From NCBI GenBank assembly GCA_949285905.1, contig CASDZV010000051.1:1-64000 (forward strand): a stretch of DNA of 64,000 nt, given 5' to 3'. Position numbers and translations under genes: made by a program. This document shows, one piece after another, positions 1-13,308 of the stretch (position 1 is the stretch's first letter; each line of letters starts with the position of its first letter). This DNA is from an uncultured Spirochaetales bacterium (GTDB taxonomy: Bacteria; Spirochaetota; Spirochaetia; Sphaerochaetales; Sphaerochaetaceae). The notes beneath the pieces are model-generated. The model saw nothing but the letters and a program-made list of their open reading frames with translations, did not search any database and was not told where the DNA came from.

Positions 1-2
1 AC

Positions 3-332
3 TTCATGTGTCCCGATCCGGGGAAGATGTATTATACTGATCTCAGGGGAAAGGCGGCAGAGGCCAAAGAAGACAAGGAGGAGAGAGAAGCAATGGGACC
101 AATAATGCGTGAGATTTACAACAAGGGCATTGAGACCGGACGTAAGGAAGGTGTTGAAACCGGGCTTGAGACCGGCAGGAAAGAAGGACTGGAGGTCGGA
201 CGCAAGGAAGAGGCCAGGAATATTGCGAAGAATATGATTCGCACCGGTACGATTCCTCTTGCCACTATTGCAGAATGCTCAGGTCTTTCGCTTGGTGATG
301 TCCAGAGCATTAAGAGTAGCATGAGTATCTGA
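3..332 (+). CDS. Rpn-family PD-(D/E)XK nuclease/transposase, C-terminal part
   Basis: This is the end of a protein that enters from the left edge; the frame is open from base 3, so the true start is outside the window. The visible 109 residues hold a charged linker, then a run of short glycine-rich repeats built on G-R-K-E-G and E-T-G (about residues 40-70), then a terminal hydrophobic helix region. That arrangement is typical of the C-terminus of Rpn-type recombination-promoting nucleases / putative transposases, whose catalytic domain is N-terminal and would lie outside the window. Function (DNA cleavage promoting recombination) is inferred from the family only. It is followed by a hairpin terminator shared with the convergent phosphohexomutase gene. 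Confidence 0.7.
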   Translation, partial: FMCPDPGKMYYTDLRGKAAEAKEDKEEREAMGPIMREIYNKGIETGRKEGVETGLETGRKEGLEVGRKEEARNIAKNMIRTGTIPLATIAECSGLSLGDVQSIKSSMSI

Positions 333-349
333 AAAAATATAAAAATAGA

Positions 350-373
350 GGCAGGGAACAATGCGTCCCTGCC
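350..373. terminator. bidirectional intrinsic terminator
   Basis: A perfect 8-bp stem, GGCAGGGA (350-357) with TCCCTGCC (366-373), and an 8-base loop. On the minus strand the stem is followed by a T-rich tract (complement of 333-345), so it should end the phosphohexomutase transcript. On the plus strand the tail TTGTCT is weaker. It separates two convergent genes. Confidence 0.75.
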
Positions 374-386
374 TTGTCTGATTGTC

Positions 387-2108
387 TTAGATTCCGAGGA
401 ATGCCTCGATTTCTGCTCTCAGTTCTTTCTCCTTCTCGGCAGCTTTCGCTTTGTCATCAGAGCGGATTGAGAAATAAATCTTCAGTTTCGGCTCTGTTCC
501 GGAAGGACGGACAACTACGGAAATGCCGTCTGCTGTGATGAATTTCATTACATCAGAAACAGGCAGTTCGATTCTTGTCTTATTGCCATTCTTGTCTGTT
601 GAGACAGAGTTCAGATAATCATTGCAGATAACAACCTGGCTACCGGCAAAAGAAGCAGGAGGTTCTGTTCTCAGCTTCTTTGTCATGGCTTTCATCTTCT
701 CAAATCCTGCCTCACCATCAAACTCATAGCTGTGGAGTGTGTTGTAGAAGTAACCATATGTCTTATAAAGTTCTGCAAGAACATCCAGAAGGCTCTTGCC
801 TCTCTTCCTGTAGTATGCTGTCATGTCAGCAATCATCATGGCACCGTCAACAGCATCCTTGTCACGTACATAGCTTCCTGTGAGGTAGCCATAGCTTTCC
901 TCGAATCCGAGGATGTATCTGTCTGCTTCCCCGTCTTTTTCAAGAAGACCAATCTGTTCGCCTATGTACTTGAATCCAGTGAGAACTTCCCTTATTTCGA
1001 TGCCATAGTGCTCAGCAATGCGTGTTGCCATGTCTGTTGTGACGATTGTCTTAACTACAACAGGCTTTTCTGGCATTGCGCCGATCTCATTGCGCCTCAA
1101 TGCAATCCAGTTCAGAAGGAGAACGCCAGTTTCGTTGCCTGAAAGTAATGTGTATCCGCCTTCTGTGTTCCTGACAGCAATACCGACGCGGTCAGAGTCC
1201 GGATCGGTGGCGATGAGAATGTCGCTGCCTGTAGCTTCTGCATCCCTTAAGCCAAGCTCCAGAGCCTCTCTGATTTCCGGGTTCGGGTATGGGCATGTCG
1301 GGAAGTTGCCATCAGGATTCTCCTGTTCCTTCACAACATGGATATTCGTATAGCCATTCTTCCTGAGGCATGTAGTCACACACCTCAATCCTGCGCCATT
1401 GAGCGGTGTGTATACGATGGAGAGGTTCTTGTCACCATCATTGTCTTTCAGCAGTGACTCATTTGAGACAGCATCGATGAAAGCATTCACAGTTTCTTCG
1501 CCTATCCATTCAATTCTGCCACTCTTGATGCCTTCGTTGAAGTCAATGCGTTTGATTCCTGAGAATATATCGATGCCATTGATTGCCTTCTGTATTGCCT
1601 CTGCAGCTTTTGTGGTTATCTGACAGCCATCCGGTCCATAGACCTTGTACCCATTATATTTTGCGGGGTTATGGCTGGCTGTTACGACAACACCGCCAGA
1701 GCAGCCAAGATGACGTACTGCAAATGAAAGCGATGGAGTAGGCATGAGCGTCGGGTACATGAATACCTTGATTCCGTTTGCTGCGAAAACAGATGCAGCA
1801 GTTTCTGAGAAGAGGTCCGATTTGATTCTGCTGTCATGAGCAATGGCCACAGATGGTGACTGGAATGTCTCATTCAGATACTCAGCATAGCCCTGGCTTG
1901 CTTTTGCAACTGTCATGACATTCATTCTGTTCGTTCCGGCGCCGATGACTCCTCTCAGTCCTCCTGTTCCAAACTCAAGATCGCGATAGAAAGCGTCGTT
2001 GATTTTCTCATCATCCCCTTTGATAGCCTCCAGTTCTGCCTTGAGATCACTGTCAAAGAGCTCATTCTCAAGCCACTGGGCATACCTTCTCTCTGTTTCT
2101 TTTTCCAT
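387..2108 (-). CDS. phosphoglucomutase/phosphomannomutase (alpha-D-phosphohexomutase)
   Basis: Interconverts hexose 1- and 6-phosphates (glucose and/or mannose) in the cytoplasm. The 573-residue protein has the phosphoserine loop TASHNP, the metal-binding DPDSDR motif and the C-terminal phosphate-binding RPSGTEPK motif, in the usual order for the large PgcA-like subgroup. An upstream in-frame start at 2231 is rejected: it would overlap the alpha-mannosidase gene, and the ATG at 2108 has a clear Shine-Dalgarno sequence (GAGGTG) and starts with the normal family N-terminus. It lies 55 bp downstream of the alpha-mannosidase gene and is probably co-transcribed. That placement suggests it feeds sugar phosphates from mannoside breakdown into glycolysis. 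Glucose versus mannose preference cannot be read from sequence. Confidence 0.93.
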   Translation of the reverse strand: MEKETERRYAQWLENELFDSDLKAELEAIKGDDEKINDAFYRDLEFGTGGLRGVIGAGTNRMNVMTVAKASQGYAEYLNETFQSPSVAIAHDSRIKSDLFSETAASVFAANGIKVFMYPTLMPTPSLSFAVRHLGCSGGVVVTASHNPAKYNGYKVYGPDGCQITTKAAEAIQKAINGIDIFSGIKRIDFNEGIKSGRIEWIGEETVNAFIDAVSNESLLKDNDGDKNLSIVYTPLNGAGLRCVTTCLRKNGYTNIHVVKEQENPDGNFPTCPYPNPEIREALELGLRDAEATGSDILIATDPDSDRVGIAVRNTEGGYTLLSGNETGVLLLNWIALRRNEIGAMPEKPVVVKTIVTTDMATRIAEHYGIEIREVLTGFKYIGEQIGLLEKDGEADRYILGFEESYGYLTGSYVRDKDAVDGAMMIADMTAYYRKRGKSLLDVLAELYKTYGYFYNTLHSYEFDGEAGFEKMKAMTKKLRTEPPASFAGSQVVICNDYLNSVSTDKNGNKTRIELPVSDVMKFITADGISVVVRPSGTEPKLKIYFSIRSDDKAKAAEKEKELRAEIEAFLGI

Positions 2109-2163
2109 TCTATTCACCTCGTTTGTATTCAATAGACAGCTACAGGTTTCCCTGCAGCGTAAA

Positions 2164-5115
2164 TCAGATTTCTTCAGCGATTGTGATAATCTCAAACGGC
2201 TTGTAGTCGATTGTATCCACCCATCCTTCATGATCTTCCAGCATGTTCAGGGTCTCCACCTTTCTGCCGAGCTTCACTGTTCCTCTCTTTCCATCCTGTT
2301 CGGAGAGACGGTAAACAATCTTCTTGCCGTCCTCAGAGAGCTTTGCAGCTTCAAGGTAGAGCGGACCGAAATCCCAGTCTGCTGAAAGTTCTTCAGCCGT
2401 TCTCACAAGTGGTGTGTTGTACTCAATTGCTCTCTTGTTGATACCAGCTTCCACTGCGCTTCCTTCGTGAGGAAGAATTGTGAGACAGAAATCATGGTGC
2501 CCGATATCAGACATGATGTCCGGCCTGATATTAGACCTGAGAAGGCTGACAGAGAATCCGTCTTCCTGTACACCAAGGCCATACTTGCCTTCGTTGATGA
2601 CAGCAACGCCACCGTCAGCTTCAGCAAAATCTGTCCAGAGGTGTGTTGATACCTCGAATCTTGCCTGCTGCCATGTGGTGTTCCTGTGAGTCTCTCTGGA
2701 AGCATAACCTGCGCTTGTATCAGTGATGAGTGCACGAGAAAGAACATTGCAGCTGAATTCTGCTTTCATCAGCTTGTGCTTCTCGTCCCAGTCAACGATA
2801 TGCTCAGTCTCAATCTCAGGAGATGAGGAGAATACTCTGATGACAAGCTTCCACGTGCTCTTGTCTCCGGGTGTTTTCATTACTGCGGAGAACTCTGCGA
2901 CTGTGCTGTCTGCCTTGTCGAGTGAGAGTGGTTTCTCGACTTTAAGGCTGTATTCGACTTCATCATAGTTCGGTAGGATATCCCAGGCATCGTACATGCC
3001 CGGAGTGTCCTGGAAGAGGTGCAGCTTGTTGAAACCGCCCTTCACCCATTCTCTGCCGCTCTTCACATCTCTGAGGCTCTTGAAAGATCCATCCTCGTTG
3101 AATGTGATTGAGTAATATGGAGTAGTCACGCAAAGGCCATCTGCTTTAAGCCATGATGTATCTCCTGTTGTCTTATCCTCAGCCACACCCGTCTTGAGTG
3201 CGTCGATAGCAGGGTAGGAGAAGTATCCCTTCTTCCCATGCCGTGTGCTGCCGCCCTTATCGTTTTCAATGAAATGTACACCGCTTCTCTTCCAGTTGAG
3301 CGAGTTGAAGTACTTCTCGCCGCTTTCGGAGAGAATAGCGTCGAGCGAGCTGTCGACTTCACGGTAATCAGCCATTGCATCCTCGTAAACAGGGTTGATG
3401 TGAGAACCTGGGAGGATGTCATGGAACTGATTGAGCAGGAACTTCTTGTAAGCCGTGCGGATCTCATCTGCAGGGTATGCTTTTCCCGTCCTGGCTCTGA
3501 TGAGCGATACAATCTCCGTGCTCCTGAATTTGGACTCGAGCATTCTGTTATAAGCCTTGAGGTTTGATTTCGTGGTGAATGTTCCACGATGCATCTCAAG
3601 GTACAGCTCACCATCCCATACGGAAAGCTCTTCGTTGCCATCGAAGTTCGTGTGCAGATACTCATCAGCTCTCATATGCTTCGTCTTCGGCATGAGGCTC
3701 AGCTTGTCGAAGCGATGCATCATCTCAATCATCTCTTCCGTGACACCGCTGCCACCATCTCCATAGCCGAACATCGAAAGCGTTGCACCGCCTCTTTCCT
3801 TGTCCTGGTACGCATCCCAGTTCTCCATGATCTGGCTTGGCATGTTCCATGTGATGAAGTGTGTAGGAGGAACACATGCATAAATCAATGTTCCATCCAG
3901 GCCTTTCCAGAGGAAGTTGTTATGAGGGAAGCGGTTTGTATCATTCCAGGTGCTCATCTTGTTTGAGATGAAGTAATTCACACCGGATTTCCTGAGAATC
4001 TGCGGTAGAATCCAGCTGTTGCCGAATACGTCAGGAAGCCAGGCTGTATCCACTGTCAGACCAAAGGCTCTTCTGTAATAGTGCTGTCCATAGAGACACT
4101 GTCTTACAAGGCTCTCTGCGGATGGAATGTTGCAGTCTGGTTCGACATACATAGCTCCAACTGGTTCGAACTGGCCGCTTTTGACTTTCTCCTGGAGTTC
4201 CGCGAACAGATCCGGATGATACTTCTCCAGCGTCTCATATACATATGGCTGCGTATGTGTGTAATGGAAGTCCGGATACTGATCCATCAGCCTCATCTGG
4301 ATGAGAATTGTGCGCGCATTCTTCTCGACAACATGGATGCGCCTCCAGTAGTAGGCTATATCAAGATGCGAGTGCCCGATGAGCGCGACATTTCCAGATG
4401 AGCGGAAATCTGTATTCTGGAAGATTCGCTTCTCAATGTGCTCGCGGGCCTTGTCTGCACCTTCGAATGTGTCGAAGTTGACGTAGTTCAGCGCCGCATT
4501 GAGTTCCTTGGCGATATATGCTCTGGCATCTTCATCGAAGTGCTTCGACTTCGTGACGTCAATAAGCATTGTCATATCATAATACAAGCCAAGAACATCC
4601 TTGCGGAGCGTGACGACATACATGCCTGTGAAGATCTGTCTGCATCCTCGCGAGGCCATTGATTCAGGGTTTCTCTCATCATCTGGCTTTGACCTGTTGT
4701 AGCCTTCAATCTCGATTTTCACCTTTCCGTCCGGGCCGATGAAAGGAGAGAGGAGCATTCTGTCCCTGTTCGGGTCTATACCGCCAGCATAGCGGCCATT
4801 GACTTTGATGAGCATCTCGGCTGCTGTGTGATGATAAAGCCAGAGCTCCTCAGAGCGCAGTGACTCTGGAACAGTGATTTCTCCTTCAATGAATGCTGTC
4901 CCGTCTGGAGTGAAGTACATATCGCCATTGACGAGAGGCCTCCATCCTTCCGGATAGTATTCGAACTTGTCTTCGCTGATCTGACGGGCATCCCGGATAC
5001 GGAGGTCTGTAATCTCCACCTTGTCCTTGATGAACCCCCTTCTGAGCCATGAATACCTGAGGTCAGTCCATTCCTCCGGTCTCATACTTCTTCTGATGAC
5101 TTCTACGAATGCCAT
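2164..5115 (-). CDS. alpha-mannosidase, GH38
   Basis: Retaining exo-alpha-mannosidase of glycoside hydrolase family 38, 983 residues, with no signal peptide, so it acts on imported mannosides in the cytoplasm. The family features are present: a zinc-binding GHSHLD segment at the start of the catalytic domain, the nucleophile aspartate in W-L-P-D-V-F-G (about residue 362), and a long C-terminal beta-rich region. The N-terminal ~250 residues form the usual beta-sandwich extension. The start at 5115 has a strong GGAGG Shine-Dalgarno sequence. It sits between nifU-like (9 bp upstream) and phosphohexomutase (55 bp downstream). Linkage specificity is not determined; GH38 enzymes cleave alpha-1,2, -1,3 or -1,6 bonds, or mannosylglycerate-type substrates. 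Confidence 0.93.
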   Translation of the reverse strand: MAFVEVIRRSMRPEEWTDLRYSWLRRGFIKDKVEITDLRIRDARQISEDKFEYYPEGWRPLVNGDMYFTPDGTAFIEGEITVPESLRSEELWLYHHTAAEMLIKVNGRYAGGIDPNRDRMLLSPFIGPDGKVKIEIEGYNRSKPDDERNPESMASRGCRQIFTGMYVVTLRKDVLGLYYDMTMLIDVTKSKHFDEDARAYIAKELNAALNYVNFDTFEGADKAREHIEKRIFQNTDFRSSGNVALIGHSHLDIAYYWRRIHVVEKNARTILIQMRLMDQYPDFHYTHTQPYVYETLEKYHPDLFAELQEKVKSGQFEPVGAMYVEPDCNIPSAESLVRQCLYGQHYYRRAFGLTVDTAWLPDVFGNSWILPQILRKSGVNYFISNKMSTWNDTNRFPHNNFLWKGLDGTLIYACVPPTHFITWNMPSQIMENWDAYQDKERGGATLSMFGYGDGGSGVTEEMIEMMHRFDKLSLMPKTKHMRADEYLHTNFDGNEELSVWDGELYLEMHRGTFTTKSNLKAYNRMLESKFRSTEIVSLIRARTGKAYPADEIRTAYKKFLLNQFHDILPGSHINPVYEDAMADYREVDSSLDAILSESGEKYFNSLNWKRSGVHFIENDKGGSTRHGKKGYFSYPAIDALKTGVAEDKTTGDTSWLKADGLCVTTPYYSITFNEDGSFKSLRDVKSGREWVKGGFNKLHLFQDTPGMYDAWDILPNYDEVEYSLKVEKPLSLDKADSTVAEFSAVMKTPGDKSTWKLVIRVFSSSPEIETEHIVDWDEKHKLMKAEFSCNVLSRALITDTSAGYASRETHRNTTWQQARFEVSTHLWTDFAEADGGVAVINEGKYGLGVQEDGFSVSLLRSNIRPDIMSDIGHHDFCLTILPHEGSAVEAGINKRAIEYNTPLVRTAEELSADWDFGPLYLEAAKLSEDGKKIVYRLSEQDGKRGTVKLGRKVETLNMLEDHEGWVDTIDYKPFEIITIAEEI

Positions 5116-5124
5116 TTCCCCCTC

Positions 5125-5361
5125 CTATGCCATGTCCCAGAAATAGGGCTTCTTGCGGATTGCCTCGATGTGTACAGTCTCCCCGAGATCCCTGAGGATT
5201 TCTTTTTCCATCCAGGCTGTGCATCTGTTGAGAATCAGGCATTTGGAGCATTCACCCCTGAAGATAAGCCTGAGGTTTCCGTTTTCATAGGATACGAATT
5301 CTACCCATCCTCCATCGCCACGGAGCTTTGGAGCGAGCGTGTTGACGATATAATCTTCCAT
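5125..5361 (-). CDS. small NifU C-terminal-domain protein
   Basis: A 78-residue stand-alone NifU-like domain. Its middle has the family pattern: a G-D-G-G segment, alternating beta strands, then C-S-K-C followed by a helix. The CxxC pair in this family holds a transient Fe-S cluster at a dimer interface and passes it to apo-proteins. An extra cysteine follows six residues later. No SufBCD, IscS or other cluster-assembly gene is nearby. It is first in a unit with alpha-mannosidase and phosphohexomutase, but a functional link is not evident. The upstream region reads TAAGAT, six bases, ATG, which suggests a leaderless transcript. The Fe-S carrier role is inference from the domain. Confidence 0.8.
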   Translation of the reverse strand: MEDYIVNTLAPKLRGDGGWVEFVSYENGNLRLIFRGECSKCLILNRCTAWMEKEILRDLGETVHIEAIRKKPYFWDMA

Positions 5362-5373
5362 ATTCCTATCTTA
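5362..5373 (-). promoter_or_regulatory. -10 of nifU-like gene, leaderless arrangement
   Basis: Read on the minus strand, TAAGAT (5373-5368) is followed by AGGAAT and then the ATG at 5361. Transcription would start at or within a base or two of the start codon. The -35 region is weak, and AGGA could alternatively be a poor, very close Shine-Dalgarno sequence. Confidence 0.5.
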
Positions 5374-5443
5374 GCCTAAAGCGTCAATCACTACAGGGCA
5401 GATTCTGCTCCAGAGGTGGCATTTTCTTTGCGCCTGTTGCGTT

Positions 5444-5550
5444 AGAGTCATGTGATTCGACAGGACAGGAACGATCTTGTGTATTTTATGCTTGCATGTC
5501 ACGTGAGATTCAGAAATACTCCCGGTTGTGCTGCAAGTCATGTGAGATTG
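5444..5550 (+). repeat. three imperfect direct repeats upstream of the beta-galactosidase gene
   Basis: Three copies of a motif close to GTCAYGTGAGATT: 5447-5457 (GTCATGTGATT, shorter by two bases), 5498-5510 (GTCACGTGAGATT) and 5537-5549 (GTCATGTGAGATT). Spacings are 51 and 39 bases. The core TCACGTGA of the middle copy is a perfect palindrome and TCATGTGA a near one. All three lie in the 236-bp gap between nifU-like and beta-galactosidase, which otherwise contains only the two promoters. They look like regulator-binding sites, but no cognate regulator is known. Confidence 0.6.
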
Positions 5551-5562
5551 CTCTTCTCCTGA

Positions 5563-10213
<4,651 letters not shown>

Positions 10214-10217
<4 letters not shown>

Positions 10218-11755
10218 TGTGTGTTCTGTTCCTGAAACTCGGACGGTGTCATGCCTGTAATGTTCTTGAATGCTCTGGAGAATGAACGGTAGTCATGATA
10301 ACCGAGAGTGTATGCGATATCCGTCACAGATGCATTCCGGTCCAGAAGCCGCCGTCTGGCATCTTCCATCTTGCGTTGGAGTATGAACTCCCTGAGTGTG
10401 ATTCCTGTCTTTTTCCTGAAGTAGATAGCAGCATATGATGGACTCAGATTCACTTCAGCTGCGATATCCTCAAGCCTGATCTGCTCTTCAGGGTGTGAAT
10501 CGACGTATTCTGTCATCCGCTGGATAATCTCATCATCGCTCTTCTCTCCAAGCCTCAGTTCCGCCACATCTTTTCCGTAGACAGCAGCAATGTAAGAAGC
10601 AAGATGCTTGAATAGCCTGGCCAGTCCTTGTTCCAGTGCAGGGATTGTCTTGAATTCTGTTATCGCAGGGGCATCGGGCAGAAGTGATGTGTCGTTTATT
10701 ATCGGAGAGAGGCGTTTCCCGACTTCTCTTATAAGCCAGTTTGTGATGCTGTATACATAATTAGGTGGCGGGAGCGTTTTCCCGAGAAGTGTTTTGATGA
10801 AGACGCCGCAGAAATCCACGATAGCTTCTGTATCGTTGTCAAGGATTGCCTGGGCAAGCGGTTCGACATCCCTGTCATCTGGTTTGTATTCTGGCGGGGT
10901 TGTGGCAATGGTATCTGCAGTGAAGATTCTTCCATTCTCATCGTATAGCTGATACGAGAGTGCAAGTGCCGCACTTGCGAATGAAGATGATGAGAGTCCG
11001 ATTCTCTCGACAGTCTTCCCGATGGCTATCACAGGAAGAGGCATATCATTTTCTTTCAGGGCCTTCAGTTCAGATTCCGCTATCTCGAATGGCGTTTTCT
11101 CAGAAATCCCGAAAAGAGCGCGGAGTGTCTTCTGATCCTTGCTCCAGAGAATGCGCCTGAGGCCTTTTGTGGCATTTTCAAGTATTGTCAGCGTCCCTTC
11201 CTTCATATTGTCCCGGAAGGCGTAGACCATTGCGAAACACGGTCCTTCAGAGAGCCCTTCAGGATCCGATGTGATCATTGCGGCAGCGGAGGATGTGTTC
11301 AGCAGCTTTCCGTCTGCGAGGTCATTGAGAGTCGAGCGGCTTATATGAACCGCATCCTCTCCGTGGGCTGACAGCCTGTGCTTCCTGAGGTCTGAGAGCG
11401 TGTCTCTCAGCTCGTCTGTATCGACAGGTTTCAGAAGATAAGCCTTGGCCTGGAATTTCAGCGCCTTCCTCGCATACTCGAAGTTGCCGTATCCGCTGAG
11501 AATAATGATATCTGTGTCAGTTGCAGCTGCTGCAAGCTTCTCCAGCACATCAAGCCCGGTCATTCCCGGCATCATGATATCCATTATGGCGAAATCCGGT
11601 CTGTAGGAGAGTATTTTCTCAAGCGCAGAAGGGCCGGAATCGGCAGTGGCGACTACATTGATGCCGAGTTCCTTCCAGACAGGAAGCGAGGCCAGTCCCT
11701 CTGTGATGGCTGGCTCATCATCGGCGAGTATTGCTGTCAGATAAGGCGTATCCAT
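10214..11755 (-). CDS. response regulator with AraC output domain, YesN type
   Basis: Transcription regulator of 513 residues. The N-terminal receiver has the acidic pocket D-D-E (12-14), the phospho-acceptor aspartate D59 in M-D-I-M-M-P-G and the conserved lysine K109 in L-L-K-P. The middle ~250 residues are a poorly conserved helical linker. The C-terminal ~100 residues carry two AraC helix-turn-helix units. It overlaps its kinase gene by 4 bp. The gene starts directly after TATACT plus six bases (minus strand 11767-11756) and lacks a Shine-Dalgarno sequence, so the kinase-regulator mRNA is predicted to be leaderless. It probably activates the divergent importer operon. Confidence 0.93.
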
Positions 11756-11875
11756 GTGTTAAGTATAGTTTATTTCACTTGAATCTGTCCTGTACAGACT
11801 GGAAAATGTCCTTTTTCTCTTTTCAAACCGCTTTTAGCATTTAAAATGATTGATATACATTCAAAGGAGGAAAGA
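11756..11875. promoter_or_regulatory. divergent control region between regulator and ABC importer operons
   Basis: The 120-bp gap holds on the minus strand the TATACT -10 of the response regulator (11767-11762), six bases from its ATG. On the plus strand it holds a candidate -10 TAAAAT (11842-11847) and a strong Shine-Dalgarno sequence AAAGGAGG (11863-11870), five bases before the binding-protein ATG at 11876. Around 11785-11799 lies an inverted repeat TCTGT-N5-ACAGA with an 8-bp palindromic centre CTGTACAG. It is a reasonable operator candidate for the YesN-type regulator. Confidence 0.5.
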
Positions 11876-13246
11876 ATGAAAAGAGCAGCAAAGACGCTTC
11901 TCCTTGCAGGTATTATCCTTGCACTTTTCCTTGGACCTGTATTCGCTGGCGGATCCAGTGAGTCAGCTTCTTCAGAAGGAAAGACAGTTATAGAAGTCTG
12001 GTCAGAAGACAGACACGATATGGAATATGTTGAGGCAAAGGTTGCAGAGTACAATGCAACAAATACTGACAATATCCAGATCAACCTGACAATCATCTCT
12101 GATAACTTCCGCAATATGCTCCAGATGGCATTCGGTGGTGGTACAGCTCCAGATGTCGCAGGTATCAACGCAATTCCTATCAACATGGTTGTTGATACAG
12201 GTCTTGCTATGCCTCTCAATGATTTCATTGCAGAGTCTCCTGAGTATCAGAAGGTCAATGACCCGTATAACCAGATTTATGAGGGAACAAACGCAAAGAA
12301 TGGCAACGTCTACTGGATTCCTACAGGAATGAGATCAGGTGTACGTGTCATTTACAACAAGGACCTCATCGAGCAGTGTGGTTATACAGAGATTCCTTCC
12401 AAGCTTGAAGACTACATTGATATGGCTGCTGACATCACAGCTCAGGGAAACAGCAGATTCTATGGAATCGGATTCACAAACGCTTCCCCGTTCGAGAGAC
12501 TTCTCGAGATGTCTGCACAGATGTCTGGTATTTACTACTATGACTATGTGAACGGCCGCTATGATTTCTCCGGCTATAAGCCAATTCTTGAGCTTGGCAG
12601 AAGATTCTTCACAGAGAATATCGCATACCCAGATCAGCAGGGTGTAGATAACATGCGTGCTCTCTTCTCTGTCGGAATGTTCGCTCTCTGGTCAAACGCT
12701 TCACAGGAAGCAGCAGTATTCACAGAGCAGATTCCTGTCCAGGGATTCGAGTGGGGTGTTGCAGAGGTTCCTACACTCACAGGAGAGGTAGAGGGCGCTC
12801 TTATCACAACTCCATCAAAGGGCTGGGGCATCATCTCTTCCACAAAGCATCCTGAAGAGGCATGGAAGGTTATCGAGTTCTTCCAGTCTGAAGATTTCAT
12901 CAAGGGATACCTTGAAGCAGGATATGTTCTCCCATCAACAGAATATATGGCATCTGTAATTGATTCTTCCAAGACAGGACGCCTCGCAGACTTCTCCCTC
13001 AAGCCGTATGAGACTGTTTATCCAGCACCACCGGCTGTAAACCTTTCCGGAGATGACTACCGCACAGTATTCTGGAATGCTGTCCAGGGCTATGTTGATA
13101 TCGATGCTGCCATCAACGATCTCAACACACGCTACAACGAAGCTCTTGACGCAGACGTGGCATCCGGTTCGGCAACAAGACTTGTAATCAAGGATTACGA
13201 TCCGCTGCATCCGAACCTTGGTACACCGGAGTATCTGACAGAATAG
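11876..13246 (+). CDS. ABC transporter sugar-binding protein (family 1)
   Basis: Extracytoplasmic solute-binding protein of 456 residues, homologous to MalE/UgpB-type carbohydrate binders. It starts with a basic N-terminus and a hydrophobic core ending V-F-A, then G-G-S-S-E-S. There is no lipobox cysteine, so it is predicted to be cleaved and released into the periplasm rather than lipid-anchored. The ATG at 11876 is chosen over an upstream in-frame start at 11846 because it has AAAGGAGG at the right distance and begins directly with the signal peptide. It is followed by a hairpin and two permease genes, and is probably controlled by the divergent YesMN-like pair. The transported sugar is unknown. 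Confidence 0.92.
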   Translation: MKRAAKTLLLAGIILALFLGPVFAGGSSESASSEGKTVIEVWSEDRHDMEYVEAKVAEYNATNTDNIQINLTIISDNFRNMLQMAFGGGTAPDVAGINAIPINMVVDTGLAMPLNDFIAESPEYQKVNDPYNQIYEGTNAKNGNVYWIPTGMRSGVRVIYNKDLIEQCGYTEIPSKLEDYIDMAADITAQGNSRFYGIGFTNASPFERLLEMSAQMSGIYYYDYVNGRYDFSGYKPILELGRRFFTENIAYPDQQGVDNMRALFSVGMFALWSNASQEAAVFTEQIPVQGFEWGVAEVPTLTGEVEGALITTPSKGWGIISSTKHPEEAWKVIEFFQSEDFIKGYLEAGYVLPSTEYMASVIDSSKTGRLADFSLKPYETVYPAPPAVNLSGDDYRTVFWNAVQGYVDIDAAINDLNTRYNEALDADVASGSATRLVIKDYDPLHPNLGTPEYLTE

Positions 13247-13265
13247 TCTTCGGCGCTACCATGAA

Positions 13266-13284
13266 GGGGAGCTTCATGCTCCCC
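13266..13284 (+). terminator. intercistronic hairpin after binding-protein gene
   Basis: Perfect 7-bp stem GGGGAGC/GCTCCCC with a 5-base loop (TTCAT), followed by ATTATTCG rather than a T tract. It sits 20 bp after the binding-protein stop and 25 bp before the first permease. Such hairpins commonly stabilise the upstream mRNA segment or cause partial termination, giving more binding protein than permease. Confidence 0.6.
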
Positions 13285-13308
13285 ATTATTCGATAAAAAG
13301 GAGGACAG

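Noticed and set aside
130-215. Short tandem repeats in DNA near the left edge
   Set aside because: They are the codons of the glycine-rich repeats typical of Rpn-family C-termini, not a separate repeat element.
732-1142. Open frame of 136 codons on the plus strand opposite phosphohexomutase
   Set aside because: Lies entirely within the well-supported minus-strand gene, has no ribosome-binding site and no recognisable protein pattern.
3126-3665. Open frame of 179 codons inside the alpha-mannosidase gene
   Set aside because: Same-strand out-of-frame shadow with low-complexity serine/arginine composition.
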